From Reyranella aquatilis (lineage in GTDB: Bacteria; Pseudomonadota; Alphaproteobacteria; Reyranellales; Reyranellaceae), in assembly GCF_020880995.1 (NCBI RefSeq), contig NZ_JAJISD010000015.1:47859-111858 (forward strand): 64,000 bases of DNA, given 5' to 3'. A model generated the notes under the pieces. It was not told the origin of the DNA and did not search any database. It saw nothing but the letters and a program-made list of their open reading frames with translations. Both the position numbers and the translations under genes were made by a program. Below are positions 1 through 11,349 of this stretch, in pieces. The first letter of the stretch is position 1. Each line of letters starts with the position of its first letter.

Positions 1-2326
<2,326 letters not shown>

Positions 2327-2330
2327 GATC

Positions 2331-2345
2331 GTCAGTCTCACTGAC
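2331..2345 (+). terminator. Short hairpin just after secA
   Basis: GTCAGT-CTC-ACTGAC is a perfect 6-bp stem with a 3-base loop, starting five bases after the secA stop. No T-tract follows, so it would be a weak terminator or an mRNA 3' end stabiliser. The rest of 2346-2578 holds no convincing gene. Confidence 0.35.
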
Positions 2346-2578
2346 TAGAAGATCCACTTCGTGACGCCTTCTTGTTGGGCAATGGTCGTGCACCGGCAGG
2401 AAGTGTTTGATTTCCGGGCAAATGCCGGGCACTGCACCTAATGGAAGATGAGCGCCGCCTAGTGGGCGGAAAGCTCCTTTTGCTCACGCGCAACGGCATT
2501 AGGCAAGCGCGCATACTGGGACGTCAATGCCGAGACTGGTCGGCGTCGTATCCGCGCTCTTCCTCGATACCCCTGTAA

Positions 2579-3574
2579 TCAGTTCGGCCTCGCGCCAGAA
2601 AATCGCACGACCCTGGCCCAGCGCTCGGTTTCGTCGGCAATCAGCTTGGCGAAATCGGCAGGAGACCCCGGCAATGGGGTCGCCCCCAGTTCAGCCAACC
2701 GTGCACTTATTTTCGGATCGGCGATTGCCGCGTTCGAGGCCTCATTCAGGCGCGCTACGACCTCAGCCGACGTTCCAGCAGGTGCCCCGAGCCCATACCA
2801 GCCAATCGCAAAGTAGCCGGGCAGCAACTCAGCGATTGCCGGCACATCCGGAAGCACATCCAGACGTCCGGACGAGGCCACACCCAACGCCCGCAGCTGG
2901 CCACCGCGAACATACTGCATCGACGAAGCGACACTACCGAACGACACCTGCACCTGACCCGACAGAAGATCGGTCATCGCCGGGCCGCCTCCACGATACG
3001 GGATGTGCACCATGTCGATGCCGGCCATCATCTTGAAAAGTTCACCCGCAAGATGCTGCGGGCTGCCGTTACCGGGCGACGCCATGCTGAGCTTCCCCGG
3101 ATTAGCCTTGGCAAAGGAGATCAGCTCAGAGAGCGTCCGGGCAGGTACTGCGGGATTGACCAGCAGGGCGATCGGCACGCTGCATAGCGACGCAACAGGC
3201 GCGATGTCCTTGGCGAAGTCGAAGCCAAGCTTGTCGTACAATGTCGTGTTGATGGCGTTCGCGGAACCGACGAGCAGGAGCGTATATCCATCCGGAGCGG
3301 CCCGAGCGACGGCTTCCGTGGCAATGTTACTTGCCGCACCTGGCCGATTCTCAACGGGGAACGGCTGCCCCAACCGTTCCGCCAGAAAGGGGCCCACCAA
3401 GCGCGCGAGCAAATCGTTCACGCCGCCTGGAGCGTAACCCACAACGATTCGGACGGGGCGTGTCGGCCAAGCATGCTGTGCCCACGCTTTCCTTTGCAGG
3501 ATCGCAACAGACAACAGAGGCCACCCCATCGAGCAGACAAGGTTGCGGCGCGATAATTTCATGCGAGATCCCAA
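2579..3574 (-). CDS. Bug/TctC-family solute-binding protein
   Basis: Periplasmic binding protein of the Bug family, which feeds tripartite tricarboxylate transporters or acts as an orphan carboxylate receptor. The 331-residue protein has a twin-Arg-like start (SRRNL) followed by a hydrophobic segment and AWAQ, fitting export. Family signatures are PVRIVVGYAPGGVNDLLAR near the N terminus, PGAASNIATEAVARAAPDGYT, then HIPYRGGGPAMTDLLSGQV. A later internal ATG (MKLSRRN, 3559) is an equally good start. No TctAB membrane partners are nearby, as is common for Bug proteins. Its base composition is less GC-rich than the flanking secA, in line with the neighbouring cyclase and with the view that 2330-5725 is inserted cargo. 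The ligand is unknown. Confidence 0.9.
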   Translation of the reverse strand: MGSRMKLSRRNLVCSMGWPLLSVAILQRKAWAQHAWPTRPVRIVVGYAPGGVNDLLARLVGPFLAERLGQPFPVENRPGAASNIATEAVARAAPDGYTLLLVGSANAINTTLYDKLGFDFAKDIAPVASLCSVPIALLVNPAVPARTLSELISFAKANPGKLSMASPGNGSPQHLAGELFKMMAGIDMVHIPYRGGGPAMTDLLSGQVQVSFGSVASSMQYVRGGQLRALGVASSGRLDVLPDVPAIAELLPGYFAIGWYGLGAPAGTSAEVVARLNEASNAAIADPKISARLAELGATPLPGSPADFAKLIADETERWARVVRFSGARPN

Positions 3575-3792
3575 TTGCGTTGCGAATGCGTAACGGGGGC
3601 AGGCAAGCCGGCAGCGCAGCCGAATACTTATTTACCTGCGGCGCGCGATTCAGCAAGATTGAAAACGCACAAGCAGCGAGGATTCGATGTCTTGCTTCGG
3701 ATTTCCCTTGGTAGCGCCATTGCCGCACTTGACGGTCTTGGCGCTGCGCATCCGTCACCGCCATCGGCCTTCGGTAGCCGAACGCGTCGCGC

Positions 3793-5652
3793 GTGACGCA
3801 GGGCCCTTGCACGTTGTGCTGTGCCCAGCACTTTGATGGAAAGCAGAGGCCCTCTTTGGCTAACGAGCTACGCAGGCTCACCGCCATAGTTGCGGCGGAC
3901 GTCGCAGGCTACTCACGACTTGTCGGCAGGGATGAGAGCGGGACAGTCGGGCGCCTCGGAGCCGCCCGAACCGAACTGCTCGAACCCGTCGTCTCCAGGC
4001 GAGGCGGGCGCATTGTCAAGCTGACCGGCGATGGGGCGCTGATGGAGTTCACAAGCGCCGTCGAAGCGTTGTCCGCCGCGATCGAGTTTCAGCAGTCGAT
4101 GGTGACTGCTGAATCTGAGCGCCCGGCAGATGAGAGATTGGTCTTTCGAATCGGCGTCCACTCCGGAGATGTGATCGTTCAAGGTACTGACATCTACGGA
4201 GACGGCGTCAACATTGCTGCCCGCCTCGAATCAGAGGCACCCCCCGGAGGCGTCATCGTTTCCGGCCCGATCTTTGAAGCGACTGTCGGGAGGGTAAGCG
4301 CAGAGTTCGAAGATCTCGGCCGTCTTTCTCTCAAGAACATCGAACGGCCGGTTCAAGCATACGCCGTGCGGTGGAAACCGGGCGCCTGGACCAATGTCCG
4401 AGCCTCACAACCGGCGGGTGCCCCGACAATGCCGCCGCACGCAACACCGTTGCCCCTGCCCGACAAGCCTTCGATTGCCGTCTTGCCTTTCCAGAACATG
4501 AGCGGCGACCCGGAACAGGAGTACTTCGCCGACGGGATGGTCGAAGACATCATTACCGCATTATCTCGCATCAGCGGACTGTTCGTCATCGCGCGGAATT
4601 CGAGCTTCATCTACAAGGGCCGAGCCGTCGACATCCGCCAGGTCGGGCGCGAGCTTGGCGTCAGATACGTCCTTGAAGGGAGTGTACGGAAAGCGGCAAA
4701 TAGGCTTCGCATAACGGGTCAGTTGATCGAGGCCGACTCAGGCTCGCATCTATGGGCGGATCGCTTCGACAGCGCGCTCGAGGAAGTGTTCGATCTCCAG
4801 GATCATGTCACGGCCGCGGTCGTATCCGCGATCGAGCCCTCTCTCGTGAAAGCGGAAATTCGACGGGCCGGCCACAAGCCTACGGAGAATCTGCAGGCTT
4901 ATGACTGGCTCCTTCGTGCGCTGGGAGAACAGCAATTGCTCGAGCGCGAGAATGTAGACAGGGCAATAGCAATGGCGCGGAAAGCTCTGGAACTCGATCC
5001 ACGCTTTGGTCTTGCCTACGCCTATCTCGCCAGCTGGATCCAGCGTCGCCGCATGTATGGCTGGATGCAGGATGAAGAGTCGGAAACCACCGAAGGCATA
5101 AAGTTCGCACACCAAGCTGTTCGTCTCGAGCCGAGTGACCCGATCGTGCTTACGGAGGCGGCGTTCGCTCTGGGCCACCTCAACTCCGATCTGGCGACCG
5201 CGATCCCCTGGCTTGATCGCGCGATTTCGCTCAATCCCAATTCCGCTTTTGCCTTCGGCAAAGGCGCCACAGTCAGGAACTTTGCCGGTGACTATGATAC
5301 GGCAGAGCGGCACTCCGAACGCGCTCTCCGATTGAGCCCGTACGACACGGTGATCCATGCTTTCTCGAAAGCGCGCGGAGACAGCCATCTCTTCCGCGGC
5401 CAGTATGAGAAAGCCGTTCACTGGCTGAAGCGGAGCCGTCAGGAGAATCCGCTCCATGCCTCGACGCACCTGCACCTGGCGAGCGCATTGGCCCACAGTG
5501 GAGCCATTGAAGAGGCGCGCGGATCAATGAAACAACTGCTTCAACTACGCCCCATGAGCAGCGTGTCCTGGCAGAGAAGCCATCGTCTGTTCCCTGAGGC
5601 CGACTACGAGCAGATGCTCCAGGGGGCGCGGCTGGCGGGGCTTCCCGAGTGA
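3793..5652 (+). CDS. Class III adenylate/guanylate cyclase with TolB-like and TPR domains
   Basis: Predicted nucleotide cyclase. Residues about 25-190 form the class III catalytic domain, with metal-binding aspartates in AADVAGYSRL and KLTGDGALMEF. A TolB/FlgO-like segment follows (DKPSIAVLPFQNMSGDPEQE through EGSVRK), then C-terminal TPR-type helices with LDPRFGLAYAYLASW. This architecture is common in soil alphaproteobacteria. It has no membrane segment, so it is probably cytosolic. The ATG at 3793 gives 619 residues; the family normally begins close to RRLxAIxAADVAGYSRL, so the in-frame TTG at 3856 is a serious alternative. Composition is less GC-rich than the core genes. The signal it senses cannot be read from sequence. 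Confidence 0.88.
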   Translation: MTQGPCTLCCAQHFDGKQRPSLANELRRLTAIVAADVAGYSRLVGRDESGTVGRLGAARTELLEPVVSRRGGRIVKLTGDGALMEFTSAVEALSAAIEFQQSMVTAESERPADERLVFRIGVHSGDVIVQGTDIYGDGVNIAARLESEAPPGGVIVSGPIFEATVGRVSAEFEDLGRLSLKNIERPVQAYAVRWKPGAWTNVRASQPAGAPTMPPHATPLPLPDKPSIAVLPFQNMSGDPEQEYFADGMVEDIITALSRISGLFVIARNSSFIYKGRAVDIRQVGRELGVRYVLEGSVRKAANRLRITGQLIEADSGSHLWADRFDSALEEVFDLQDHVTAAVVSAIEPSLVKAEIRRAGHKPTENLQAYDWLLRALGEQQLLERENVDRAIAMARKALELDPRFGLAYAYLASWIQRRRMYGWMQDEESETTEGIKFAHQAVRLEPSDPIVLTEAAFALGHLNSDLATAIPWLDRAISLNPNSAFAFGKGATVRNFAGDYDTAERHSERALRLSPYDTVIHAFSKARGDSHLFRGQYEKAVHWLKRSRQENPLHASTHLHLASALAHSGAIEEARGSMKQLLQLRPMSSVSWQRSHRLFPEADYEQMLQGARLAGLPE

Positions 5653-5725
5653 CGCATTGAACGTCGCACCATTCGGCGTCGACATTAGGTCACGCATTTC
5701 CTCACTTTGCATTCGAAGCAAGCGG

Positions 5726-5755
5726 TTCAAGCACTGCCACGGACGCGTGTAGGAT
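5726..5755 (+). repeat. secA 3'-end direct repeat, right copy (remnant)
   Basis: These 30 bases match 2300-2329 at 28 positions and still encode FKHCHGRV-stop. The bases before them (codons reading S-K-R) also resemble the secA tail, but similarity then stops and no zinc-binding CPC codons are present. It looks like the right end of an insertion that used the secA 3' end as target, or a leftover of a tandem duplication. Confidence 0.6.
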
Positions 5756-5964
5756 TCTCGCTCCACCGACTTTCATGCGCGAACGGGAGATGTCATTGGT
5801 GGTGGCGGAGGGGAACTGAAACCTCTCGCCCGTCGGAGCCAGCGCTTCCTGCGCCCGTGGCAGAACGAACCGATTCGGCTTCGCACGATCTTTGGCGGCG
5901 ATCCTGATCGCCCGACGCCAGCCCGTGAATCTGGAGCCTTTCGATGCAAACAGATCAAACACCC

Positions 5965-6011
5965 ACCTCGTCCTGAGGAAGCCCGAAGGACAGTCTCGAA
6001 GGATGGGCAAC
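5965..6011. repeat. Composite palindromic repeat, single arm
   Basis: Begins CCTCGTCCTGAGG and ends CTCGAAGGATGGGCAAC, as in the left arms of the full copies at 10680, 51233 and 61921. The facing second arm is missing here. Confidence 0.6.
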
Positions 6012-6087
6012 AGAGGCGGTGCTGGTGTCCATGCTTCGAGACGGCTGCAGGGTTACGGCCGGCAAGGGCAACCGTAGCGAGCCGGAT

Positions 6088-6762
6088 CTACCTGGGTTCG
6101 CACCAGTTCAGCGCCATCGCGGGTACGTTCAGCATCGCCGCCACAGCGGTCGCCGTCGCCTCGTTTACACAGGCAAGGTCGCCGCGCGCATAGTCCTCCG
6201 CAAGGAGTTCCGCGTGCTCGAGGTGCCGCAGCCCCATGAGGTGCCCGATCTCCCGCATCATGACGTCTCGCAGGCTCAGCGAATGCTGCTGCAGGTACGC
6301 GCTCGCATCCGGGAAGATCAGCAACACGCCACCTCCCAGCGGCATGCCCTGAGGGCTTCCCAGGCTCTGGGTCCTTCTGCCCAGTTCGCGCACACCCTCC
6401 TTGCCCGGCCCTCTCCTGATCAGCCAGCTCTGTTTGGCGGCTGGTCCCTCCGGCGAGGTCACCACGTCGATGCGGGCCACACCATTCAGGGCGGCATTCC
6501 ATTCCTCGATCGCGCTCAGCATCTGGTCACGCTCGGCCTGCTTGAAGTTCGGATCGATCCAGACGGGCACGACACGGGGCGATCCGCCATAGCGTGGATG
6601 GTCCGTATAGCTCGGCGCCGCAAATGACGCCGTGGCGAAAAACATTGCCGCCATCATCAGCATTCCCCGCACCGATACGAGAACGCCGAGGCAAGCCTTC
6701 CTCGCCTGCCGGGACCCGCGGTTGGCAGTATCGCCGTCGGGAGACTTCTTCATGGGGAACAC
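6088..6762 (-). CDS. Secreted metzincin-like protein with altered zinc motif
   Basis: A 224-residue exported protein. After a basic start there is a hydrophobic stretch (MLMMAAMFFATASFA, residues 34-48) and a likely signal peptidase site before APSYT. The mature part resembles small matrixin-like metallopeptidases: an N-terminal beta segment, then MREIGHLMGLRHLEH at residues 169-183. In active metzincins the motif is HExxHxxGxxH; here the first histidine is Arg170 (codon CGG), while Glu171, His174, Gly177 and His180 are kept. It may be a non-catalytic relative or bind metal differently. The start is uncertain; a later start nearer the hydrophobic segment is possible. Confidence 0.6.
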   Translation of the reverse strand: MFPMKKSPDGDTANRGSRQARKACLGVLVSVRGMLMMAAMFFATASFAAPSYTDHPRYGGSPRVVPVWIDPNFKQAERDQMLSAIEEWNAALNGVARIDVVTSPEGPAAKQSWLIRRGPGKEGVRELGRRTQSLGSPQGMPLGGGVLLIFPDASAYLQQHSLSLRDVMMREIGHLMGLRHLEHAELLAEDYARGDLACVNEATATAVAAMLNVPAMALNWCEPR

Positions 6763-7004
6763 TCACGGAGCAGTTTGCGTCACGGACAAAATCAAAGTGA
6801 CCACGCAACGCGTCCGTATCCATCGATACTAGGGACGCGACATCGACGAGGCGAGCCCCGCCTCTCGCATTCCGATACTGGCCGAAAATCTTTCGATCGC
6901 CGTTGCAGTCCTTGGGAAGCGACGACGATACGGCGGCGACCGAGTTTGCGGGCACACAAGGGCGACGGCTGACTGCGCGCAGCTCGAAAAGACACGGCGG
7001 CGTG

Positions 7005-9191
7005 CTACGAGGCGACCCGCGACAGGACATAGGAGATATCGTCGGCGAGAGCCGTGAGGAGCTGAACCTCTTCCGCATCGAATGCCTGCGGTTCCGCCGC
7101 ATAGATCAGGAGAGCCGCCACCAGCGCCCCCTCACGCCGCAGCGGCAGGGCGATGCTGGAGCGGTAGCCCCGGCGCAACGCCTGTTCGCGCCATGGCCGT
7201 GCGTTCGGATTGCTTGCGAAATCCTGGATGCTCTGGACAGTCCCCGTCTTGATCGCCATGCCCAGCGGCCCCTTGCCCGTGGGCTCGTCGTTCCAGGTGA
7301 TGTGGGCATTGGCGAGATAGCCGTCATCGTTTCCTGCAATGGCAGGGAAGCGGAAGGTCTTGCCGGCATCGTCGTTGGGCACCGCGACCGCCACCATCTG
7401 ATAATCTCCGAATTCGACGAGACTGGTGCAGATCTGATCGAAGACTTCGGCTTCGGACCGGGCCCGCAGCAGGACACTGGTCGCCGCCTGCAGCGACCGC
7501 TTGACGCGCGCCAGTCGCAGCACCTCCTGCTCCAGCTTCACGCGATCGCTGATGTCGACGCCCATCGCCTGTCGATAGACCCGTCCGTCGAGCTCGAAAG
7601 CGCTGACCCGCACCTCCGCAGGGAAGGTGCTGCCGTCCTTGCGCCGGATCATCGTACGGACCTCTACCCTGCCACCGGCCGCCGCCAGCGCCGCGTCCCC
7701 CTGATCGTCCTCGTTCGTCCCGTCGGGCAGCCTCAGGTTGCGCGCATCCATGCCCCGCAGTTCCTCGGCGGTGTACCCGACAGCCTTCTGCGCGGCCTCG
7801 TTGGTCTCCAGAATGCGGTTGTCGCCGTCGAGCACGATGAACATGTCCTGCACGGCGTGAACGAAACGAAGGTTGCTCACCGCCAGTTCGCGCGTTTCCT
7901 CCTGCTGGCTCCTCCACAGCGACCAGACCAGGCACGCCGCCACGAGAATGGTCGCGCCGAACACGAGGGCGATCTTCTCGGAGCGGCGATCGATCGGGCG
8001 CATGACCTCGTCGTAGTCCGACTTGGCGATGACGGTCCAGGGAACCGCATTTGCGGCACGCGACGCCGCCATGACCCTCTTGCCGCGATAGTCCACGGCC
8101 ACCCGCGTACCATCTCCTTCGCGGATCGCGATGGCGGCGGTGAGATTGGGCGTCGACAAAGGCAGGCGGAGTCCTTCGGGCGGGATCGGGTGCTCCCAGA
8201 AGCGCGGCGCAAACAGAAAGGCCGCATCGTCGCCCTCACGCCGCACCACCAGGACTTCCGACGTCGGGCTGTCGGTTGGCCATGCGCGAACCTTGGGAAA
8301 GAGGTCGACGCTCGGGTCGACCGCGAGCACGACGACGAACTGGCTCGCCGGCTGGCCGGGCGCCGACGCGGTGGCATTAAACGGTTGGGCAAAGGCCATG
8401 CTGGGGCCCGGGGGGTCGCCCGCATCGAGCTCGAGCGACCCGATTTTCAGTTTGCCGTCGCGCGCCGCTTCACGAACCAGCCCGCCGACGCCGCCGTGAT
8501 CCAGGTGACCGGGAGCGCCGCCCACTTCGACCAGCAATTGCCCATCGCCCGAGAACAGCATGATCTCACGCCGTTCGGGATGTCCGATCAGCACCTGATA
8601 GAGGAGCAGTTCGACGAACTGGCGCAGTTCCGGGCCCGCATCGATCTGGCCAAACGGCAATCCCTTGAGGGACGTGACCAGAAATCCCAGGTCGATCGCC
8701 CTTTCGGCAACCCACTGGTCGATCTGCTGCGCCTTCAGGCCGGCGATACCGGCCTGCTGGGACAGCCGCTCGTCGCGAAAGGCCGTACGCAGGTCGTTGT
8801 TGAGGAGGTATCCGGTCGCTGCGATGCCCAGTGCAAAGCCGGAGAATACGGTCAGCAGCAACCGGCTCCTCGTCCGGCGCGGCGCGTCGGGAGGACCCGC
8901 CTGCCACCAACCCTCGCGCAACGAACGCCGAAAGAAAACGCCGAAGCCGATCAGGGCGATGACGAGCGCGACGGCCAGAAGTGCGTATCGCGAAAACAGG
9001 TCCCCCATCGCGCGCTGGAACGACGGGATCAAACCCAGCCATTCCTCGACCGTGAGCAGGGCCGCGAGGAGCATCAATCCGGCCAACGTCGCGATGGAGA
9101 TCCAATAGATCCGCCGCGCAGAACCCTTCCTGGGTTCCGGACTCGACGGCGGAAGCTGCTGCTGTTTCATCGTCCTCCGACCTGGATGCAT
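7005..9191 (-). CDS. Membrane Cache-PAS-GAF sensor protein without output domain
   Basis: A 728-residue membrane sensor. Three hydrophobic segments lie in the first 135 residues (about 28-48, 68-87, 113-131). An extracytoplasmic Cache-like region follows to about 430, then a transmembrane helix (VFGATILVAACLVWSLW). The cytoplasmic part has a PAS domain with PAC (FVHAVQDMFIVLDGDNRILE to GVDISDRVKLE) and a C-terminal GAF domain ending at the stop. There is no histidine kinase, GGDEF, EAL, cyclase or phosphatase domain, and the bases after the stop do not encode one in another frame, so a simple frameshift is unlikely. It may act through a partner. A second in-frame ATG eight codons in (MKQQQ) is the likelier start. 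Confidence 0.82.
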   Translation of the reverse strand: MHPGRRTMKQQQLPPSSPEPRKGSARRIYWISIATLAGLMLLAALLTVEEWLGLIPSFQRAMGDLFSRYALLAVALVIALIGFGVFFRRSLREGWWQAGPPDAPRRTRSRLLLTVFSGFALGIAATGYLLNNDLRTAFRDERLSQQAGIAGLKAQQIDQWVAERAIDLGFLVTSLKGLPFGQIDAGPELRQFVELLLYQVLIGHPERREIMLFSGDGQLLVEVGGAPGHLDHGGVGGLVREAARDGKLKIGSLELDAGDPPGPSMAFAQPFNATASAPGQPASQFVVVLAVDPSVDLFPKVRAWPTDSPTSEVLVVRREGDDAAFLFAPRFWEHPIPPEGLRLPLSTPNLTAAIAIREGDGTRVAVDYRGKRVMAASRAANAVPWTVIAKSDYDEVMRPIDRRSEKIALVFGATILVAACLVWSLWRSQQEETRELAVSNLRFVHAVQDMFIVLDGDNRILETNEAAQKAVGYTAEELRGMDARNLRLPDGTNEDDQGDAALAAAGGRVEVRTMIRRKDGSTFPAEVRVSAFELDGRVYRQAMGVDISDRVKLEQEVLRLARVKRSLQAATSVLLRARSEAEVFDQICTSLVEFGDYQMVAVAVPNDDAGKTFRFPAIAGNDDGYLANAHITWNDEPTGKGPLGMAIKTGTVQSIQDFASNPNARPWREQALRRGYRSSIALPLRREGALVAALLIYAAEPQAFDAEEVQLLTALADDISYVLSRVAS

Positions 9192-9434
9192 CCTATTGAA
9201 ACGTCAACGCATCGCGTATTGGGCCACCCCACTCTAGCCGAGCTGCCCGCAGCGCCCTTGATCCAGCGCAATCATGGACCCGGCCCGGATGTCCTAAAGA
9301 GGGATGGTGAACTCAGAAGAGTTTGCATGGTACGGTTTTTTCAACCGACGTCAGGAAATTCTTCCGGGGCGTTGCCGTGAGACGGGGAACTAGCGTGAGG
9401 CACTCCGAACCGGTGGCATCACGCGGCGGCTGCC
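9192..9434. other. Divergent intergenic region
   Basis: Lies between the divergent sensor gene and the ClpP-like gene. It must hold both promoters, but I can pick out no confident -35/-10 pair or operator. Confidence 0.4.
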
Positions 9435-10613
9435 TTGTTTAGGTGGCTGTCGGCGTTCGTGATCAGCTTCCTCTGCTGGAGCCTGATGCCGGAGGCCCGT
9501 GCCTTCAGCATCACCCTCGACAGCAAGTCGATTCCCGGACTGAACCCCAAGGCCCCGCTGGTCGCCCACACGCTTCGCATCACCGGCCGTCTCGAACAGG
9601 GCGACAGTGACAAGCTGCGCCTCATGCTGGCCGGCCTCAAGTCCAAGACCACCCGGATCGCCAATCAACCGCTGGCAACCGCCGAACTCAGCAGCAGCGG
9701 CGGCGACCTGCTCGAGGGCCTGAAGGTCGGCTATCTCTTCCGCGAGTTCGAGGTGGCCACGATCGTGCGCAAGGGCGACATCTGCCTTTCCGCCTGCGCG
9801 ATGGCGTTCCTGGGCGGCACGGCCAGCCGCCAGTCGCCCACGGCCCTTCCCAGCCGCGTCATCGAAATCGGGGGTCAGGTCGGCTTCCACAACTTCACGC
9901 TGGATGCCACGGTGGTCCAGAGCGAGACCAAGGGCGATACCACCGCGGGGATCGCCCGCGGCTTCGGACTGGGCAGGGCCGGCGCATCGGCCCTGATCCG
10001 CTATGCCGCCGACCTCGGCGTGGATCCGGGCTTCATCGCGCAACTGCTCGCCCGCCCGCCCGATAACTGGCTGTACGTCGACACTAACGAAATGTTCCTG
10101 ACCGTCGGCGCCTGCCCGAGCGGACCGGAGCCGCCGCTCGGCCGCCTCGAACAGCAGGCAGTGAACGTCTGCAATCACGCAAGCGGCGCCGGTCGTGTCG
10201 CCGAAGCCTCCCAGGCGCAACCGATGTCGGCCCGCGAAGCCAAGCGCTACCTGCTCGAGCAGGTCCAGCGGAACATTGCGAGCGCCAACGTCAAGGGCCC
10301 GCTGGTCGGACAGCTCGCGGGCGTCCTTGCGTCACGTGACGACCGTCTGATCGACAGCGTCTATTCGGATCTGCGGGCCGCCGGAATCTCATTGCCCGAT
10401 CAGGTCGGCCGCAGCTTCATCGTGAGCGGCTATACGTTCGGCGAGCTGCAGGCCGAATGCCACGTGACCCTGTCGACGAGCCAGCCTGAGAAGTTCGACT
10501 TCGTCCTGGTGGTCAGGGGCGTGGGCATTTCCCGCCCGTTCACCTTCCCGCCGCCGATGTGCCCGGCCCTCTTCCGGTACGACAGCCTGGAAGTCCTCAA
10601 TCCGAAACGATGA
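9435..10613 (+). CDS. Secreted ClpP/crotonase-fold protein
   Basis: A 392-residue protein with an N-terminal signal peptide (hydrophobic core AFVISFLCWSLMPEARA). The middle has the hallmarks of the periplasmic ClpP-like serine protease group: a SSSGGD turn at residues 86-91, a nucleophile-elbow-like CLSACAMAFLGG with Ser119, and VGFHNF with His152 as a candidate catalytic histidine. The C-terminal 150 residues match nothing I recognise. The frame has no ATG near the start, so TTG at 9435 is chosen because it places the signal peptide at the N terminus. The gene stands alone between two minus-strand genes. Protease activity is inferred from the motif only. Confidence 0.72.
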   Translation: MFRWLSAFVISFLCWSLMPEARAFSITLDSKSIPGLNPKAPLVAHTLRITGRLEQGDSDKLRLMLAGLKSKTTRIANQPLATAELSSSGGDLLEGLKVGYLFREFEVATIVRKGDICLSACAMAFLGGTASRQSPTALPSRVIEIGGQVGFHNFTLDATVVQSETKGDTTAGIARGFGLGRAGASALIRYAADLGVDPGFIAQLLARPPDNWLYVDTNEMFLTVGACPSGPEPPLGRLEQQAVNVCNHASGAGRVAEASQAQPMSAREAKRYLLEQVQRNIASANVKGPLVGQLAGVLASRDDRLIDSVYSDLRAAGISLPDQVGRSFIVSGYTFGELQAECHVTLSTSQPEKFDFVLVVRGVGISRPFTFPPPMCPALFRYDSLEVLNPKR

Positions 10614-10679
10614 ACGGCCCCTGAAAGGCCTTGAGCGCTTCTGGGCGAGATTGAATCAAGCCGAACATTCAAACAACGA

Positions 10680-10791
10680 CCTCACCCTGAGGAGCATCGC
10701 GCAGCGATGCGTCTCGAAGGGTGGGAACGCGCACCTTGCCTGTTGCCCATCCTTCGAGACGCACGCCTTCGGCGCGCTCCTCAGGATGAGG
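10680..10791. repeat. Composite palindromic repeat, full two-arm copy
   Basis: The left arm CCTCACCCTGAGGAGC...CGTCTCGAAGGGTGGG and the right arm CCCATCCTTCGAGACG...GCTCCTCAGGATGAGG are inverted copies. Each arm contains its own small hairpin, so the element can fold as a branched structure. The spacer is ACGCGCACCTTGCC-like. It fills most of the intergenic region 10614-10834. Confidence 0.8.
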
Positions 10792-10834
10792 TAAGTGGGT
10801 CAATGTGACCTGGAACGGCTCTAAGCAGAAAGCC

Positions 10835-11212
10835 TTAGACCGCCGCGGGCTGCTGCTTCAGCCAGGCGCGCGCCTTGGCCTCCGTCTTGAAGATCTGCGC
10901 CGGCCGCTTCGACGGCGAGATGTTGACGAAGCGCCGGAACGCCAGTTGCACGGCGTCGCTGGTGCCGACAACGGCCAGGGGGCCGCTCGGGAAATGCGAG
11001 GTATAGGCGCTGAGCCGCGCGCCCATCGCCATCACGTCCTTGTCGTCATAGACCGGCTTCAGCGCCGTCGCGTCGAACAGCTTGGAATAGGCCAGTGCGT
11101 TGGCGACGACGAGGGCGTCGAAATGCTCCTCCATCTCCTTGAGGGTCACCTCGCCTTCTGCAACGACATGGATGAGTTTCTGCTCATGCAGGATTTCCCA
11201 GCGCAGCGGCAT
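10835..11212 (-). CDS. STAS/SpoIIAA-like small protein
   Basis: A 125-residue cytosolic protein beginning MPLRWEILHEQKLIHVVAEGE and ending in an amphipathic helix. The pattern of an early beta hairpin (VAEGEVTLKEMEEHFDAL), a central FDATAL segment and a final helix resembles STAS/SpoIIAA-like proteins that are common in alphaproteobacteria. No conserved phosphorylatable serine can be assigned with confidence. It stands alone and its function is unknown. Confidence 0.55.
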   Translation of the reverse strand: MPLRWEILHEQKLIHVVAEGEVTLKEMEEHFDALVVANALAYSKLFDATALKPVYDDKDVMAMGARLSAYTSHFPSGPLAVVGTSDAVQLAFRRFVNISPSKRPAQIFKTEAKARAWLKQQPAAV

Positions 11213-11349
11213 TCCAGTACTCCGAAGCCCCCCGTTAAGACCGGCAACCTACCACAGCCCGCTCGGCGCCGGTCAAAGCCTGTTCCGATGACCGCCGGCC
11301 GCGGTATCATTCGCGCCGCGCCGATGCGGCGCCTAGAGAAGACTGGCGC

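Larger units (their letters stand above)
5653..6087. other. Gene-free stretch with secA remnant and half palindromic repeat
   Basis: This 435-base interval holds no convincing gene. It contains the second copy of the secA 3' end (5726-5755) and a single arm of the composite CCTCATCCTGAGG repeat (5965-6011). The short ORFs here lack recognisable domains and ribosome binding sites. Confidence 0.6.

Noticed and set aside
5653..6087. tRNA gene at the secA-remnant junction as the island att site
   Set aside because: No cloverleaf, TTCNANNC-type T-arm or CCA-like end can be found; the shared sequence is secA's own 3' end.
7005..7100. Frameshift removing a kinase domain from the sensor gene
   Set aside because: Bases 6763-7004 were read in all minus frames and show no kinase, GGDEF or EAL motifs.
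6903..9380. 825-codon plus-strand frame antisense to the sensor gene
   Set aside because: Composition (Arg, Gln, Gly) and lack of motifs mark it as antisense shadow of the Cache-PAS-GAF gene.
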